A stretch of DNA of 64,000 nt. Origin: Bartonella callosciuri (GTDB taxonomy: Bacteria; Pseudomonadota; Alphaproteobacteria; Rhizobiales; Rhizobiaceae). Positions 12,056 through 22,390 of the stretch are shown here, in pieces (the first letter of the stretch is position 1; the number at the start of each line of letters is the position of its first letter). The position numbers and the translations under genes were made by a program. The notes under the pieces are model-generated. The model did no database searches, had not been told where the DNA came from, and worked only from the letters and a program-made list of their open reading frames with translations. The DNA is taken from NCBI RefSeq assembly GCF_014203215.1, contig NZ_JACHIM010000001.1:248001-312000 (forward strand). The letters are read 5' to 3'.

Positions 12056-13871
12056 TTAAAATATTAATTTTAATACAAAAATTTGTCCCTCAGCAGAAAT
12101 AGCATTTGCAACTGCTTCATCATAAGCCTCATCAGGTAACAGCATATCATTATGCGCGCATCCAGATGGGATCATGGGAAAACAATTTTCTAAATTATCA
12201 ACATGGCAATTGAAGAGAAATGGCTTATCAGAATCAATCATTTGCTGAATTTTATCACCAAGTTCATCCGGTTTTGAACAATGAATACCAACCGCCCCGT
12301 AAGCTTGTGCTAATTTCACAAAATCAGGCATCGATTCCGTATAAGAATGAGAAAGACGATTGCCATACAGCAATTGCTGCCACTGGCGGATCGTCCCCAT
12401 ATACCGATTATTTAAAATAAAAATTTTCACTGGTGCATTATGCTGAACTGCTGTTGCTAGTTCTTGAATACTCATCTGAATTGAAGCATCACCAAAAATA
12501 CATACAACCAGGGAATCAGGATGTCCTATTTGAACACCAATAGCAGGGGAAAGACCATACCCCACAGTCCCAAGATCATCAGACGTCATCCAATATTTTG
12601 GTTCATCAAAGCGATAATACTGCGCAGCCCACATTTGATGCTGTCCAACATCCGTTGTGACATAAGCACGCACATTTTGGTAAGTGCATAAAGCCGTTCA
12701 AGAACATATTGTGGCATAATAACATCTTTTTTCACCATATATATGCCAATGAATTACACACTTTCCAACGATTAATTTGTATCCACCACGCATTACGACT
12801 CTCGCTCTTAAATATTGGTTTCTGCATATTCAAGTGTTGATTTATATCTCCTAAAACATCAGTCACCTCACCAATAAGTAGAACGTCTACTTTTACAATC
12901 TTATTAATAGAAGGAAGATCAATATCAATATGGATAATGCGTGCATGAGGTGCAAATGCATCAAGCCGTCCCGTGACACGATCATTAAACCGTGCACCAA
13001 GCACTAACGGCTACCATAACATCACAATCATGCGTAGCCATATTAGCCTCATAAACTCCATGCATTCCAAGCCAGTTTTTGCGAGAAACTGGATAAGCAC
13101 CAAGTCCCATGAGTGTTGAGGTAATCGGAAAATCTCCCAATTGAACCAAATCACGCAAAAGCTGTACAGCTTGAGGACCCGATGAAATAACACCACCACC
13201 AGAATAGATAACAGAGCGTTTTGCTTCTTTTAAAAGAGAAACTGCTCATTCAATAGCCTTTCTATTCTCTTTCGATTGTGGAAAAGAACGCACAAATGCC
13301 GAAACTTGAGGCGCTCTATAAATACCCAAAGCAAATTGAATATCCTTAGGAATATCAACCAAAACTGGCCCTGCACGTCCTGATTGGGCAATCGAAAAAG
13401 TTTTATGAATGATAGTCGCAAGATCATTTACATCTTTAACCAACCAATTATACTTAGTACAGGGTTTTGTAATACCAACCGTATCAGCCTCTTGAAAAGT
13501 ATTTGTTCCAATCAGGGTTGTCGGTACCTTATCAGAAAAACAAACAAGAGGGATAGAATCCATGAGTGCATCTTGCAAAGGTGTTACAGCATTCATTGCA
13601 CCTGGACCAGAAGTTACAAGCATAACAGCCTACCTTTCCCGTGCTCCGTGTATCACCTTCAGCCGCATGACTTGCTGCTTATTCATGACGCACCAAAATG
13701 TGCTGAACTTCATTTTATTGATAAATAACATCAAAAATAGGAAGGACAGCTCCACCAGGATAACAGAAAAGATTGTTTAACGCCTTGATCTATAAGAGCT
13801 TGAACCACCATCTCAGTCCCTGACATCATTTTTCCGTCCATACTCTCTTGTATTCTTGGATGATGTGTCAT
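12056..13871 (-). pseudogene. ilvB: Acetolactate synthase large subunit, multiply frameshifted
   Basis: Remnant of the thiamine-diphosphate enzyme that makes 2-acetolactate. Fragments in order on the minus strand are SGTEMVVQALIDQGVK (start near 13871), MLVTSGPGAMNAVTPLQDAL (13623), a run VIYSGGGVISSGPQAVQLLR (about 13213-13154), RFNDRVTGRLDAFAP (about 12995) and YVTTDVGQHQMWAAQYYRF to the end. Breaks include in-frame stops near 13730 and 13680, a TGA at 13246-13248, and frameshifts near 13755, 13007, 12740 and 12675. Together the pieces cover nearly the full family length, so this is a whole gene dead by point mutation. The small subunit gene ilvN is not next to it. Confidence 0.93.
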
Positions 13872-13895
13872 TTTCCCACTCGCCCACTTGATAAC

Positions 13896-13923
13896 ACAAT
13901 AAAAAAGCCCCCGAAGGAGCCCA
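13896..13923 (-). terminator. Attenuator-like terminator upstream of ilvB pseudogene
   Basis: On the minus strand GGGCTCCTTCGGGGGC is followed by TTTTTTATT: a GC hairpin with a TTCG loop and a T run, placed about 25 bases before the ancestral ilvB start. Just upstream GGCTCTCTTGTGGCCTTTTTT forms a second weaker hairpin. Position and form fit a leader attenuator of a branched-chain amino acid gene; no convincing leader peptide rich in Ile, Leu or Val was found. Confidence 0.6.
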
Positions 13924-14142
13924 TAAAAAAGGCCACAAGAGAGCCTACTACACGCGAAAAGCATATACTGTACGATCACTCCCGCCTTATTCTAATGCAC
14001 AACATATATAAGAATAACAGTCTTTGTAAAATAGTTCCTAATTCCATTGACAACATTCGTCAATCAAAAATTATCCTTCCTAAAAATTTTTCATTCACAA
14101 TAATCTTTCTTAAATTGCTGTTGAAGCTTTTTAGCTCTCTTA

Positions 14143-15015
14143 TCAAGAAATAAGCCTCCATCCTGTATCAAATTGATTACGAAACCATGTCATTTGCCTT
14201 TTCGCATATCTCCTTGTTTGTGTCTTTACCATTTCAAGAGCATGCTCAAAACTTCTATATCCATCCAAATAAGCTATAAATTCAGGTATACCAATCGCTT
14301 TCATTACTGGCACAAAAGGAGAAAGCTTAAGCCTTTTCACTGCAACGACCTCTTCTAAAACACCTTGTTCAATCATAGAATCTAACCGCTTATGAATACG
14401 TTCATAAAGCTGTTGACGTGGTGGAATAAGAAGAATTTTTTCTGCACAATCTGACGAAATCAGAGGAGGAGTTTTTTGCTTATGCCACCAACTGAGCTTC
14501 TTACCTGTGGCATCATAAACTTCCAAAGCACGGACAAGACGCTGGCCATCTTGCGAAGAAATTTTCTCAGCAAGAACAGAATCAACTTGCAATAATCGGT
14601 GATAAAGACTTTCAGCACCCTCTTTATCAAGTCGTAATCGCCATTTTTGCCGCAAAGCATCAGGAATAGAAGGAATTTCTGCAATTCCTTCTAAAAGGGC
14701 ACGAAAATAAAGCCCAGTTCCACCAACAAAAATAAGTGATTTTGTCGTAAACCTATTTAACAACTTCTCAACATCACACAACCATTGCCATACTGAATAA
14801 TTCAGAGAAGGACTCACATAACCATAAAGATAGTGAGGCACAATCGCAGTATCAGCGCCCGACGGCCGAGCCGTTAAAATGTTTAAAACATCATAAACCT
14901 GCATTGAATCGGTATTAATGATGAGAGCATTTTTTTCTTGAGCCATTTGTAAGGCAAGCGCTGATTTTCCACTTGCAGTTGGCCCCGCTATTAATATAAT
15001 TTTCCTCCGTGTCAT
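14143..15015 (-). CDS. miaA: tRNA dimethylallyltransferase
   Basis: Transfers a dimethylallyl group to A37 of tRNAs reading codons that start with U, the first step toward ms2i6A. 290 residues with P-loop GPTASGKSALA at 11-21, NTDSMQVYDVLNILTARP at about 34-51, FVGGTGLYFRALLEG near 96-111 and the C-terminal QTRRYAKRQMTWFRNQ. Length is normal for alphaproteobacteria. It lies next to the ilvB remnant, a pairing common in Rhizobiales. Confidence 0.95.
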   Translation of the reverse strand: MTRRKIILIAGPTASGKSALALQMAQEKNALIINTDSMQVYDVLNILTARPSGADTAIVPHYLYGYVSPSLNYSVWQWLCDVEKLLNRFTTKSLIFVGGTGLYFRALLEGIAEIPSIPDALRQKWRLRLDKEGAESLYHRLLQVDSVLAEKISSQDGQRLVRALEVYDATGKKLSWWHKQKTPPLISSDCAEKILLIPPRQQLYERIHKRLDSMIEQGVLEEVVAVKRLKLSPFVPVMKAIGIPEFIAYLDGYRSFEHALEMVKTQTRRYAKRQMTWFRNQFDTGWRLIS

Positions 15016-15617
15016 GAATGGAAATTCCTATAGCCATCATTCAACAATTTATTGCGATCCGCATAACCAACTCCAAAACGCTATATTTTATCTCCATTTT
15101 TATAAAGTGAGCACTTCAAACCAAAGACAAATAGAACTTCTCTGTTCAACATAGAGAAAGTGCCTATATAACCTCCCCCCTTTGAAAAAATAAAAAAACA
15201 CAATAACGATACCGAAAGAATCTCAAGGCATCTCTTCTTACTATGACGATTCAATAAAAAATACAGCGACAAAATTTCTTTCACACTGTCCATCATAAAC
15301 AAACATACTCTTTATAATCATATAAAAAATATTTAACCTAATACATTATAATCATACAGCTTTTTTTATACAAAAAGAGATGATATTCAGGCTTATAATG
15401 CGGATCCTACAAACTGCTCTTTCATACTCTCTTTTTCTTGCAACTGTTTTTTTTCCATTAACTATGAAACAAAAACACATAGCACTTATAGACTACGAGC
15501 TCTGATATGAAACTTTTTGCATAATTTCTATTTTGCAAATTAAAGAGAAAAACACAAAGGATTAAATACACATTTTTAAAAAATGAATCCCAAAAACAAA
15601 CCTTAATCCCCAAAATA
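15016..15617. other. Intergenic region between miaA and degP-type gene
   Basis: About 600 bases with no convincing gene. A 73-codon minus-strand frame (15081-15302) has no recognisable content. Confidence 0.45.
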
Positions 15618-17129
15618 TCAATCCATTGGAACTGTTACAAATCGTAACTCCCCATTTGGCTGTGAAACAATGAATAAAGCATTTTTGCGTCCAGCTTCAC
15701 GTAATTTATGAATGCGTTTTTTAGCCTCGTCGACTGTTGTGACAGAACTTTGATTGATCTCAACAATTACTTCACCAAGGCGAATACGTTTTTTATCTGC
15801 CGCGCTATTTTGTGCAACAGATGTCACCACTAGTCCCTGAAGTTTATCCGTAATTAAATAACGATGACGTAAATCTTCTGTAAGCTGAGATAATGTCATT
15901 CCCATAAATTGCATTGTCACGCTTTTCGATGCAACACTGCCTTTTTCATTATCAGATTCTTCTTCTGTATTTTCATCTGTCTCAATCAAACGTCCAAGTT
16001 TAACTTTTACTATTTTTTTCTGTTTATTCCGTAAAACAGTAACATCCACTACTTTTCCTTCCGGACTTTCTGCTACTAAACGCGGTAAATCACGTGCATG
16101 TTTAATTTTTGCATTCCCAAAGGCAAGAATAATATCTCCAGTCTTCAGCTGACTATTATCGACATCCGCCTGTTCCATTTTACCAGCCACTAATGCTCCC
16201 ACAGCACTGTCTAGTTTTAAACTTTTTGCAATATCTTCTGTCACCGGTTGAATATGAATAGCCAACCAACCACGCCTTATTTCTCCAAAATCACGTAACT
16301 GATTAATCACAGAAAGAGCCATATCTGATGGAATAGCAAAACCAATACCAATAGATCCTCCAGAAGGTGAAATAATTGCTGTATTAATCCCGATCACCTC
16401 ACCATTTCTATCAAATAACGGCCCACCAGAATTGCCTCGATTGATCGCTGCATCTGTTTGAATAAAATTGTCATAAGGACCCGCATTAAGATCACGATTG
16501 CGTGCGGAAATAATACCAACCGTTACACTTCCACCAAAACCATAAGGGTTACCGATAGCCATAACCCAATCACCAATACGTGCCTTTTCTGATTCACCAA
16601 AACGTACAGCTTTTAATTTTCTATTTCCTGCATCCACTTGAAGCAGTGCTAAATCAGTCTTGCTATCCTTTCCAAGCAATTTTGCTTTTAGTTTTGTACC
16701 ATCGGTAAAGTTAACTTCAATATCATCAGCATCAACGATAACATGGTAATTTGTAACAATAAGCCCCCTTTGTGCATCAATCACAAAACCAGACCCTAAA
16801 GAACGGATTTTTTGAAACTGACTATCTTTTCGACCATCTTTGGGTGTAAAAAAATCACTAAAATATTCTTGTAACAACGAATCTTTTGGTATAACCGGTA
16901 CCGCAGTATGTTCATCCTGTTCGGTTCCATCGACGGTCTGTGCTATAGAAATATTCACAACCGTCTCCAAAAGCTCAGCAGCCAAATCAGAAATAGAAAG
17001 ACCTGCATCTTTTGTATCTTCCCCCCAAGAGAGACTGATTGATCCCGATAACAACAAAACCACACAGACAACAACTCTTGTGACAAAAAACTTCAAAGAC
17101 GTATTTTTATCTACGATATTTCTACTCAT
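15618..17129 (-). CDS. degP: DegP/HtrA-family periplasmic serine endoprotease
   Basis: Periplasmic quality-control protease and chaperone. The 503-residue product has an N-terminal signal segment (hydrophobic residues about 17-33), a trypsin-like domain with catalytic His129 (TNYHVI), Asp159 (SKTDLALLQV) and Ser234 (RGNSGGPLFD), then two PDZ domains (about 265-360 and 400-500). It follows hflK-hflC on the same strand after a 155-base gap, the usual Rhizobiales arrangement. Subtype (DegP, DegQ or MucD) cannot be settled from sequence alone, so the symbol is provisional. Confidence 0.9.
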   Translation of the reverse strand: MSRNIVDKNTSLKFFVTRVVVCVVLLLSGSISLSWGEDTKDAGLSISDLAAELLETVVNISIAQTVDGTEQDEHTAVPVIPKDSLLQEYFSDFFTPKDGRKDSQFQKIRSLGSGFVIDAQRGLIVTNYHVIVDADDIEVNFTDGTKLKAKLLGKDSKTDLALLQVDAGNRKLKAVRFGESEKARIGDWVMAIGNPYGFGGSVTVGIISARNRDLNAGPYDNFIQTDAAINRGNSGGPLFDRNGEVIGINTAIISPSGGSIGIGFAIPSDMALSVINQLRDFGEIRRGWLAIHIQPVTEDIAKSLKLDSAVGALVAGKMEQADVDNSQLKTGDIILAFGNAKIKHARDLPRLVAESPEGKVVDVTVLRNKQKKIVKVKLGRLIETDENTEEESDNEKGSVASKSVTMQFMGMTLSQLTEDLRHRYLITDKLQGLVVTSVAQNSAADKKRIRLGEVIVEINQSSVTTVDEAKKRIHKLREAGRKNALFIVSQPNGELRFVTVPMD

Positions 17130-17284
17130 AACATTCCTTTAACAAAATGCTGCAAAGAGCCACACTAAATTTATCTACGCAAAGTCAAGGTGGCTCAAGA
17201 CTCTTACTATTTTCATCATAAAAGAAAGCAACAATAGATCACACCTCTCATATAAAAACGCGTGCTTACAATCCATTATTTCCC

Positions 17285-18220
17285 TTATTCTCCCCCTGTT
17301 TTGGGACCAGTTTTACTAAGTCCAGTATTCATTGTTGATGAAAACCTTCTCTTTTCCTGCAACGGATTGCGGAAATAGAAAAAGAAATCCTCGTTTGGTG
17401 AAATTACCATCGGAACACGCTCCAAATTCTTATACTGTTCCATTGCTAACCAAAAATCGTAAAAGGACGGATTAGCCTCCCGCGCATTCAATAAGAGACG
17501 AATACTTTCAGCCTGTCCTTCACCACGGGTAATTTCAGCATCACGCTTTGCAGCTGCCACGATCTCTTCATATTTACGATTAGCTTCCGCCACGATACGA
17601 TCTCGCTCCTGCTGACCACGAGCACGAATATTTTCCGCAGCAGCCTCACGTTCAGCTGCCATTTGCCGATAAACATCTTCTGAAACAGCATCTGTTAAAT
17701 CAGTTTTGCGAATACGTACATCAACAATAGTAATGCCTAACGAACCTGCATCTACAGAAAACTGCCGCTGAACTTCAGCCATCATCACTCCCCGCTCATC
17801 TGATAAAGCCGCCCTAAATTCTCTTTTACCATAAACAGCACGCAAAGCATCAATAAAACGCGGTGCAAGATTTTCACGTGCCGCAATTTGCGGACGCCCA
17901 GAAGCGATGCGTTGTAGGAACAACTTAGGATCTGTAATACGATAAATAAAGAACGCATCGACCTCATAATAAGCACCACCACGAACCTGCACAGATTGTG
18001 TAGGAACATCGTAACGCAACAACCGATTATCAACAACAATCATCTTATCTGCAAAGGGCACTTTAAAATAGATTCCGGGATTAGACTCTACCTTAACAAT
18101 TTGTCCAAAACGCTTAATTGCTACTTGCTGACGAGGATAAACGATAAAAATAGACATCCACAAAACTATCAAAAGAAGTACTATGGTACTAAAAGTCAAT
18201 AAGAAACGAGACTGCTGCAT
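17285..18220 (-). CDS. hflC: FtsH-associated membrane protein HflC
   Basis: SPFH/band-7 protein that with HflK forms the large cage around the FtsH protease at the inner membrane and modulates its activity. 311 residues with one N-terminal membrane anchor (about 8-28), then the band-7 domain (VYPRQQVAIKRFGQIV onward) and an Ala/Glu-rich helical stretch (MAAEREAAAENIRARGQQE). It starts two bases after hflK stops, so the two are translated together. Confidence 0.95.
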   Translation of the reverse strand: MQQSRFLLTFSTIVLLLIVLWMSIFIVYPRQQVAIKRFGQIVKVESNPGIYFKVPFADKMIVVDNRLLRYDVPTQSVQVRGGAYYEVDAFFIYRITDPKLFLQRIASGRPQIAARENLAPRFIDALRAVYGKREFRAALSDERGVMMAEVQRQFSVDAGSLGITIVDVRIRKTDLTDAVSEDVYRQMAAEREAAAENIRARGQQERDRIVAEANRKYEEIVAAAKRDAEITRGEGQAESIRLLLNAREANPSFYDFWLAMEQYKNLERVPMVISPNEDFFFYFRNPLQEKRRFSSTMNTGLSKTGPKTGGE

Positions 18221-18222
18221 AA

Positions 18223-19368
18223 TTAGCGTCCTCCAGAAATGCGAGAATCTAAAAGCGATGCAGAACGTGCTGATGTTTTTTTCGCGTTCTCTGATGAATT
18301 ACTGAGTAGAAATTCATTCAGAGGTAAATAGGGCACCGCCGGAGAATTTATTTGATCAAGAACCAACTTATTTGGCGAAGAGAGAACACGCCCTATCGTC
18401 TCCATATAAAGACGATAACGGGTAGCCTCTGGAGAAATTGCAGCTTCACGGGCGATAGCCTGAAAACGTTCAGCCCGTCCTCTTGCCTCTTCAACCATTT
18501 GTGCCTTTTCACCCTTTGCGATTTCCCGTGTACGTGAAGCTTCACCATTTGCTAAACCAATTTTAGTAAAATGCACACGATTCCCTTCCTCAATCATTCG
18601 CCCACGTTCTTGCTCTGCCTGCTGAACAGAATTAAACGCAGCAGCAACTTTTGTAGGAGGAGCAGCTTCACTGATCGACACCCTGCTTATTTCAACACCA
18701 AGTTGATATTTATCCACAGTCAGCTGGATAATTTTCCTAACGTCATTAGCCACTTCTTCCTTCTTGTCACGTAAGACATCATCAACGGGTCTTGAACCAA
18801 TGACTTCACGCATTGCACTCTCAGCAACCTGACGAACTGTCCCTTCTTGATCATTCACATTGAATAAAAATTGACCTGGGCGTGAAATCCGATAGTAAAC
18901 AGAAAAATTAACATTAACAATATTCTGATCACTCGAAAGCATCAAGCCTTCACTTTGTTGTACCTGACCAGGATGTCCACCAATTGCGATTGTTTTTTCC
19001 GTCAAAGGCACTTTCATATAGGCCTCAATCGGCCAAAAATGAAAATGCAATCCATCACCAATAACACCTGCCTTAGGAACACCAAAGCGCAACTCCACCG
19101 CTTGTTCATTTTGCTGAACAATATAAATAGACTGATATAACCAAAGAAACACACCAAGCAAAAGCAACAGAACAAAAAAGCCACTTCCACCAACGCGTTT
19201 AAACTGGTCCTGGCCTTTACGCAAAATATCATCAAGACCGGGGCCATTATCACCACTGTTATTGCCACCAGAACCAAAGAGATTCTTAGCTGATGTTTTT
19301 TTGTTCCCACCGAGTTTACTTTTATCGCCACTCCACGGGCCACCACCATTTTGATTTGTCCAGGGCAT
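18223..19368 (-). CDS. hflK: FtsH-associated membrane protein HflK
   Basis: Partner of HflC in the FtsH-regulating complex. From the ATG at 19368 (MPWTNQNGGGPWSG) the protein is 381 residues: a Gly/Asn-rich cytoplasmic lead (1-60), one membrane helix (about 70-92), then the band-7 domain (SIYIVQQNEQAVELRFG) and a coiled-coil region. An alternative ATG is at 19371 and a GTG at 19374; the GAGAGG site is best spaced for 19368. First gene of hflK-hflC-degP. Confidence 0.94.
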   Translation of the reverse strand: MPWTNQNGGGPWSGDKSKLGGNKKTSAKNLFGSGGNNSGDNGPGLDDILRKGQDQFKRVGGSGFFVLLLLLGVFLWLYQSIYIVQQNEQAVELRFGVPKAGVIGDGLHFHFWPIEAYMKVPLTEKTIAIGGHPGQVQQSEGLMLSSDQNIVNVNFSVYYRISRPGQFLFNVNDQEGTVRQVAESAMREVIGSRPVDDVLRDKKEEVANDVRKIIQLTVDKYQLGVEISRVSISEAAPPTKVAAAFNSVQQAEQERGRMIEEGNRVHFTKIGLANGEASRTREIAKGEKAQMVEEARGRAERFQAIAREAAISPEATRYRLYMETIGRVLSSPNKLVLDQINSPAVPYLPLNEFLLSNSSENAKKTSARSASLLDSRISGGR

Positions 19369-19495
19369 CATCACCTCTCTAACTGAATACTATTATTAAT
19401 AAAATACTAACCATTCACTTGATCTTAATCTTATAGGGTGGTTTCATCTGATTACAATGTGACTGACAGGCTCTTTCCACTTACATTATAAACGC

Positions 19496-20005
19496 TTATT
19501 TTCGCTCATAAACCACAAAGCGCGTTGGATAACTGTCTCTCTCTCCTTGTGGAATATATTGTGTTTGCACAATAGTCCACTTTTCTTTATCAAAAACAGG
19601 AAAAAAACTATCACCTTTAATGGAAGCTAAGACTTCTGTAAGAAATATTTTATCAGCAATATGCAACCCTTGTTGAAAAATTTCGCCACCACCAATAATA
19701 AAAACTGTATCTACACCATTTTGAGAAGCCACCCTTTTTGCAACAGAACAAGCCTGAGATAAAGAGTGCGTAATAACAGCACTTTCAGCTGTAAAGGCAT
19801 GATTGCGGGTAATAACAATATTTATGCGCCCTGGTAAAGGACGCCCAAGAGAATCCCAAGTTTTTCTCCCCATAATAATGGGTTTACCAAAAGTCAAAGC
19901 CTTAAAGCGTTGCAAATCCGTCGATAAGCGCCAAGGCATTGCGCCTTCATGACCAATAACACCATTTTCTGCAACAGCAGCAATTAAACAAACTGAAAAA
20001 GTCAT
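19496..20005 (-). CDS. folA: Dihydrofolate reductase
   Basis: Reduces dihydrofolate to tetrahydrofolate with NADPH, restoring the cofactor oxidised by ThyA. 169 residues; conserved blocks are [19 protein letters not shown] near the N-terminus (substrate site, Trp-Arg at 25-26), [18 protein letters not shown] and [14 protein letters not shown]. Its ATG overlaps the thyA stop (ATGA), so the pair is translationally coupled, matching their linked chemistry. Confidence 0.96.
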   Translation of the reverse strand: MTFSVCLIAAVAENGVIGHEGAMPWRLSTDLQRFKALTFGKPIIMGRKTWDSLGRPLPGRINIVITRNHAFTAESAVITHSLSQACSVAKRVASQNGVDTVFIIGGGEIFQQGLHIADKIFLTEVLASIKGDSFFPVFDKEKWTIVQTQYIPQGERDSYPTRFVVYERK

Positions 20006-20796
20006 ACTGCTACCGGCGCCTTGATGTGTGGTTGCGCTTCATAATTAAGCAATTCAAAGTCCTCAAATTTAAAAGAAAAAAGATCTTTTACAGCTGGATT
20101 TATCTTCATAAAAGGTAAAGCATTTGGTATACGAGACAATTGAGACCTCGCCTGCTCAAAGTGATTAGAATAAAGATGCGCATCACCCAGAGTATGAATA
20201 AAGTCCCCTACTTTAAGACCACATACTTGCGCAATCATCATTGTTAACAATGCATAAGATGCAATATTGAACGGAACCCCCAAAAAAATATCTGCTGAAC
20301 GTTGATAAAGCTGGCAAGATAATTTACCATCAGCAATATAAAATTGAAAGAGACAATGACAAGGCGGCAACATCATTTCCTCTATTAACGCAGGATTCCA
20401 CGCTGATACAATTAGGCGACGAGAATCGGGGTTTTTTTTAATCATAGCCAAAAGATTCCTAATTTGGTCAATATGCCTTCCATCATGAGTTGGCCAAGAA
20501 CGCCACTGATAACCATAAATAGGACCAAGATTTCCTTTTTCATCAGCCCATTCATCCCAAATTGAAACACCATGTTCCTTCAACCACGCGATATTTGTAT
20601 CACCTTTAAGAAACCACAAAAGCTCATAAATAATCGAACGTAAATGCAATTTTTTCGTTGTTAATAATGGAAATCCATCCTGTAAATCAAACCGCATCTG
20701 GTACCCAAAAACCGATCGCGTCCCAACGCCGGTTCGATCTGCACGATCAATGCCTTGATTTAAAACATGCGATAAAAGATCAAGGTATACTTTCAT
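20002..20796 (-). CDS. thyA: Thymidylate synthase (folate-dependent)
   Basis: Methylates dUMP to dTMP using methylenetetrahydrofolate. From the ATG at 20796 it is 264 residues, identical in length to E. coli ThyA, with catalytic Cys146 in [13 protein letters not shown], the phosphate-binding [12 protein letters not shown] near 20-31 and [18 protein letters not shown]. The frame continues 32 codons upstream without family similarity. It heads a thyA-folA pair. Confidence 0.97.
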   Translation of the reverse strand: MKVYLDLLSHVLNQGIDRADRTGVGTRSVFGYQMRFDLQDGFPLLTTKKLHLRSIIYELLWFLKGDTNIAWLKEHGVSIWDEWADEKGNLGPIYGYQWRSWPTHDGRHIDQIRNLLAMIKKNPDSRRLIVSAWNPALIEEMMLPPCHCLFQFYIADGKLSCQLYQRSADIFLGVPFNIASYALLTMMIAQVCGLKVGDFIHTLGDAHLYSNHFEQARSQLSRIPNALPFMKINPAVKDLFSFKFEDFELLNYEAQPHIKAPVAV

Positions 20797-20918
20797 AAAA
20801 ATATTATGCCCGATTCTGTTAATATAGGAGATAGAAACTATAAAGTTGATAAAAATACAACTTAAATCTCTCTTCTCAAATAGTTTGCGCAAGAAATAAT
20901 CATGATTTGATGAAATTT

Positions 20919-20946
20919 TTGACGCAAAAGATAAAATACTTATAGA
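20919..20946 (+). promoter_or_regulatory. Candidate sigma-70 promoter for kgtP
   Basis: TTGACG (20919-20924), 16 bases, then TATAGA (20941-20946), about 65 bases before the kgtP start in the divergent thyA/kgtP region. Chosen by eye; AT-rich sequence makes chance matches likely. Confidence 0.35.
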
Positions 20947-21009
20947 CAGCTCTCAAAGAAATAAATACAGGGGAAAATAAAAAAGTGAAGAGAAAAAAGG
21001 GATAGACTT

Positions 21010-22317
21010 ATGAAAAATGAAGCAGCTCTAGCGCCACATAATACAAGAAAACGTGTTCTTTCTATCATATCTAGTGCATCAGGTAATCTGGTGGAATGGT
21101 ATGATTTTTATGTTTACTCTTTTACATCTATTTATTTTGCATCACAGTTTTTTCCCTCCGATGGAGACGTTGTTACCGAACTTTTAAAGTCTTCTGTTGT
21201 CTTTTTTATAGGCTTTCTTATGCGTCCAATTGGTGGTTGGCTCTTCGGATTTATTGCCGATCGTTATGGACGCAAGCGCTCTTTGCTTATTTCTGTTTTT
21301 ATGATGTGCGGTGGTTCGTTCCTCATTGCTTTACTTCCCACATATGAAACCATTGGAGCAACAGCAGCGGTTCTCCTCATTTTACTCCGTATGCTTCAAG
21401 GGCTTTCGGTTGGGGGAGAATATGGCACAACAGCAACTTATATGAGCGAAATTGCTCTCAAAAATCGTCGTGGTTTTTTTAGCTCCTTCCAATATGCCAC
21501 GCTCATTGGTGGTCAACTTCTCGCAAGTCTTGTTATGTTTACTCTAGCACTCTACTTAACAGAAGACCAGTTAAAAGCATGGGGCTGGCGTCTTCCTTTT
21601 GCGATTGGTGGATTAGGGGCAATTGTTGCAATTTACCTGCGTCGTTCGCTTCATGAAACAACAACCAAAGAAAGCCGCTCTCAAAAACAAGCTGGCAGTC
21701 TTAAAGAACTTCTATGCAATCACAGAAAAGCTTTCTTTTTAGTGATCGGTTTTACAGCTGGAGGATCACTCACATTTTATACCTGTACGACTTATATGCA
21801 AAAATATCTCATCACAACGACTGGATTTGATAAACATACGGCTACAACGATAATGACTGCTGCACTCTTTGTTTTTATGTTACTCCAGCCCATATTTGGT
21901 TCTTTAGCCGATAAAATTGGCACAAAAGCTTCACTGCTTATTTGGAGTACTTTATCCGTCATCTTTATAGTTCCTGCACTTAGATACATTGGTAATACTG
22001 ATAATACATGGATTGCATTATTCGTCGTGATTGGAATGCTCTGCATTATGAGCTTTTATACGTCCGTCTCTGGTATCGTAAAAGCGGAAATGTTTCCTGC
22101 TTCAGTACGTGCCATGGGGGTTGGACTCTCTTATGCTATTGCCAATGCACTGTTTGGTGGTTCAGCTGAAACCGTCGCACTTGAATTTAAAAAGACCGGG
22201 TATGAATCTGTCTTCCATTTTTACATAGCCGGTATGATGATTATTGCATTCATCTCAGTTCTCTTGATGCCAGATGCTCGAAAAAAAGGATATCTTCAAG
22301 GAGATGATATTAATTAA
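21010..22317 (+). CDS. kgtP: Alpha-ketoglutarate permease (MFS, MHS family)
   Basis: Proton-coupled dicarboxylate transporter in the inner membrane, 435 residues with twelve expected helices. It follows E. coli KgtP closely: SASGNLVEWYDFYVYSFTSI near residue 22, FLMRPIGGWLFGFIADRYGR (MFS loop 2-3 motif), GLSVGGEYGTTATYMSE and FTAGGSLTFYTCTTYMQKYL. 2-Oxoglutarate uptake would feed the TCA cycle of an intracellular bacterium. Divergent from thyA and closed by a clear terminator. Confidence 0.9.
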   Translation: MKNEAALAPHNTRKRVLSIISSASGNLVEWYDFYVYSFTSIYFASQFFPSDGDVVTELLKSSVVFFIGFLMRPIGGWLFGFIADRYGRKRSLLISVFMMCGGSFLIALLPTYETIGATAAVLLILLRMLQGLSVGGEYGTTATYMSEIALKNRRGFFSSFQYATLIGGQLLASLVMFTLALYLTEDQLKAWGWRLPFAIGGLGAIVAIYLRRSLHETTTKESRSQKQAGSLKELLCNHRKAFFLVIGFTAGGSLTFYTCTTYMQKYLITTTGFDKHTATTIMTAALFVFMLLQPIFGSLADKIGTKASLLIWSTLSVIFIVPALRYIGNTDNTWIALFVVIGMLCIMSFYTSVSGIVKAEMFPASVRAMGVGLSYAIANALFGGSAETVALEFKKTGYESVFHFYIAGMMIIAFISVLLMPDARKKGYLQGDDIN

Positions 22318-22332
22318 CTTTTTAAGTTAACA

Positions 22333-22359
22333 AAAAAGCCCAGGATATTGGGCTTTTTT
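22333..22359 (+). terminator. Rho-independent terminator after kgtP
   Basis: AAAAAAGCCCAGGATATTGG followed by GCTTTTTT: stem AGCCCA/TGGGCT with a T6 run, starting 16 bases after the kgtP stop. Confidence 0.85.
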
Positions 22360-22390
22360 GTCATTCATAAAAAATCAATTTTAATATCTT

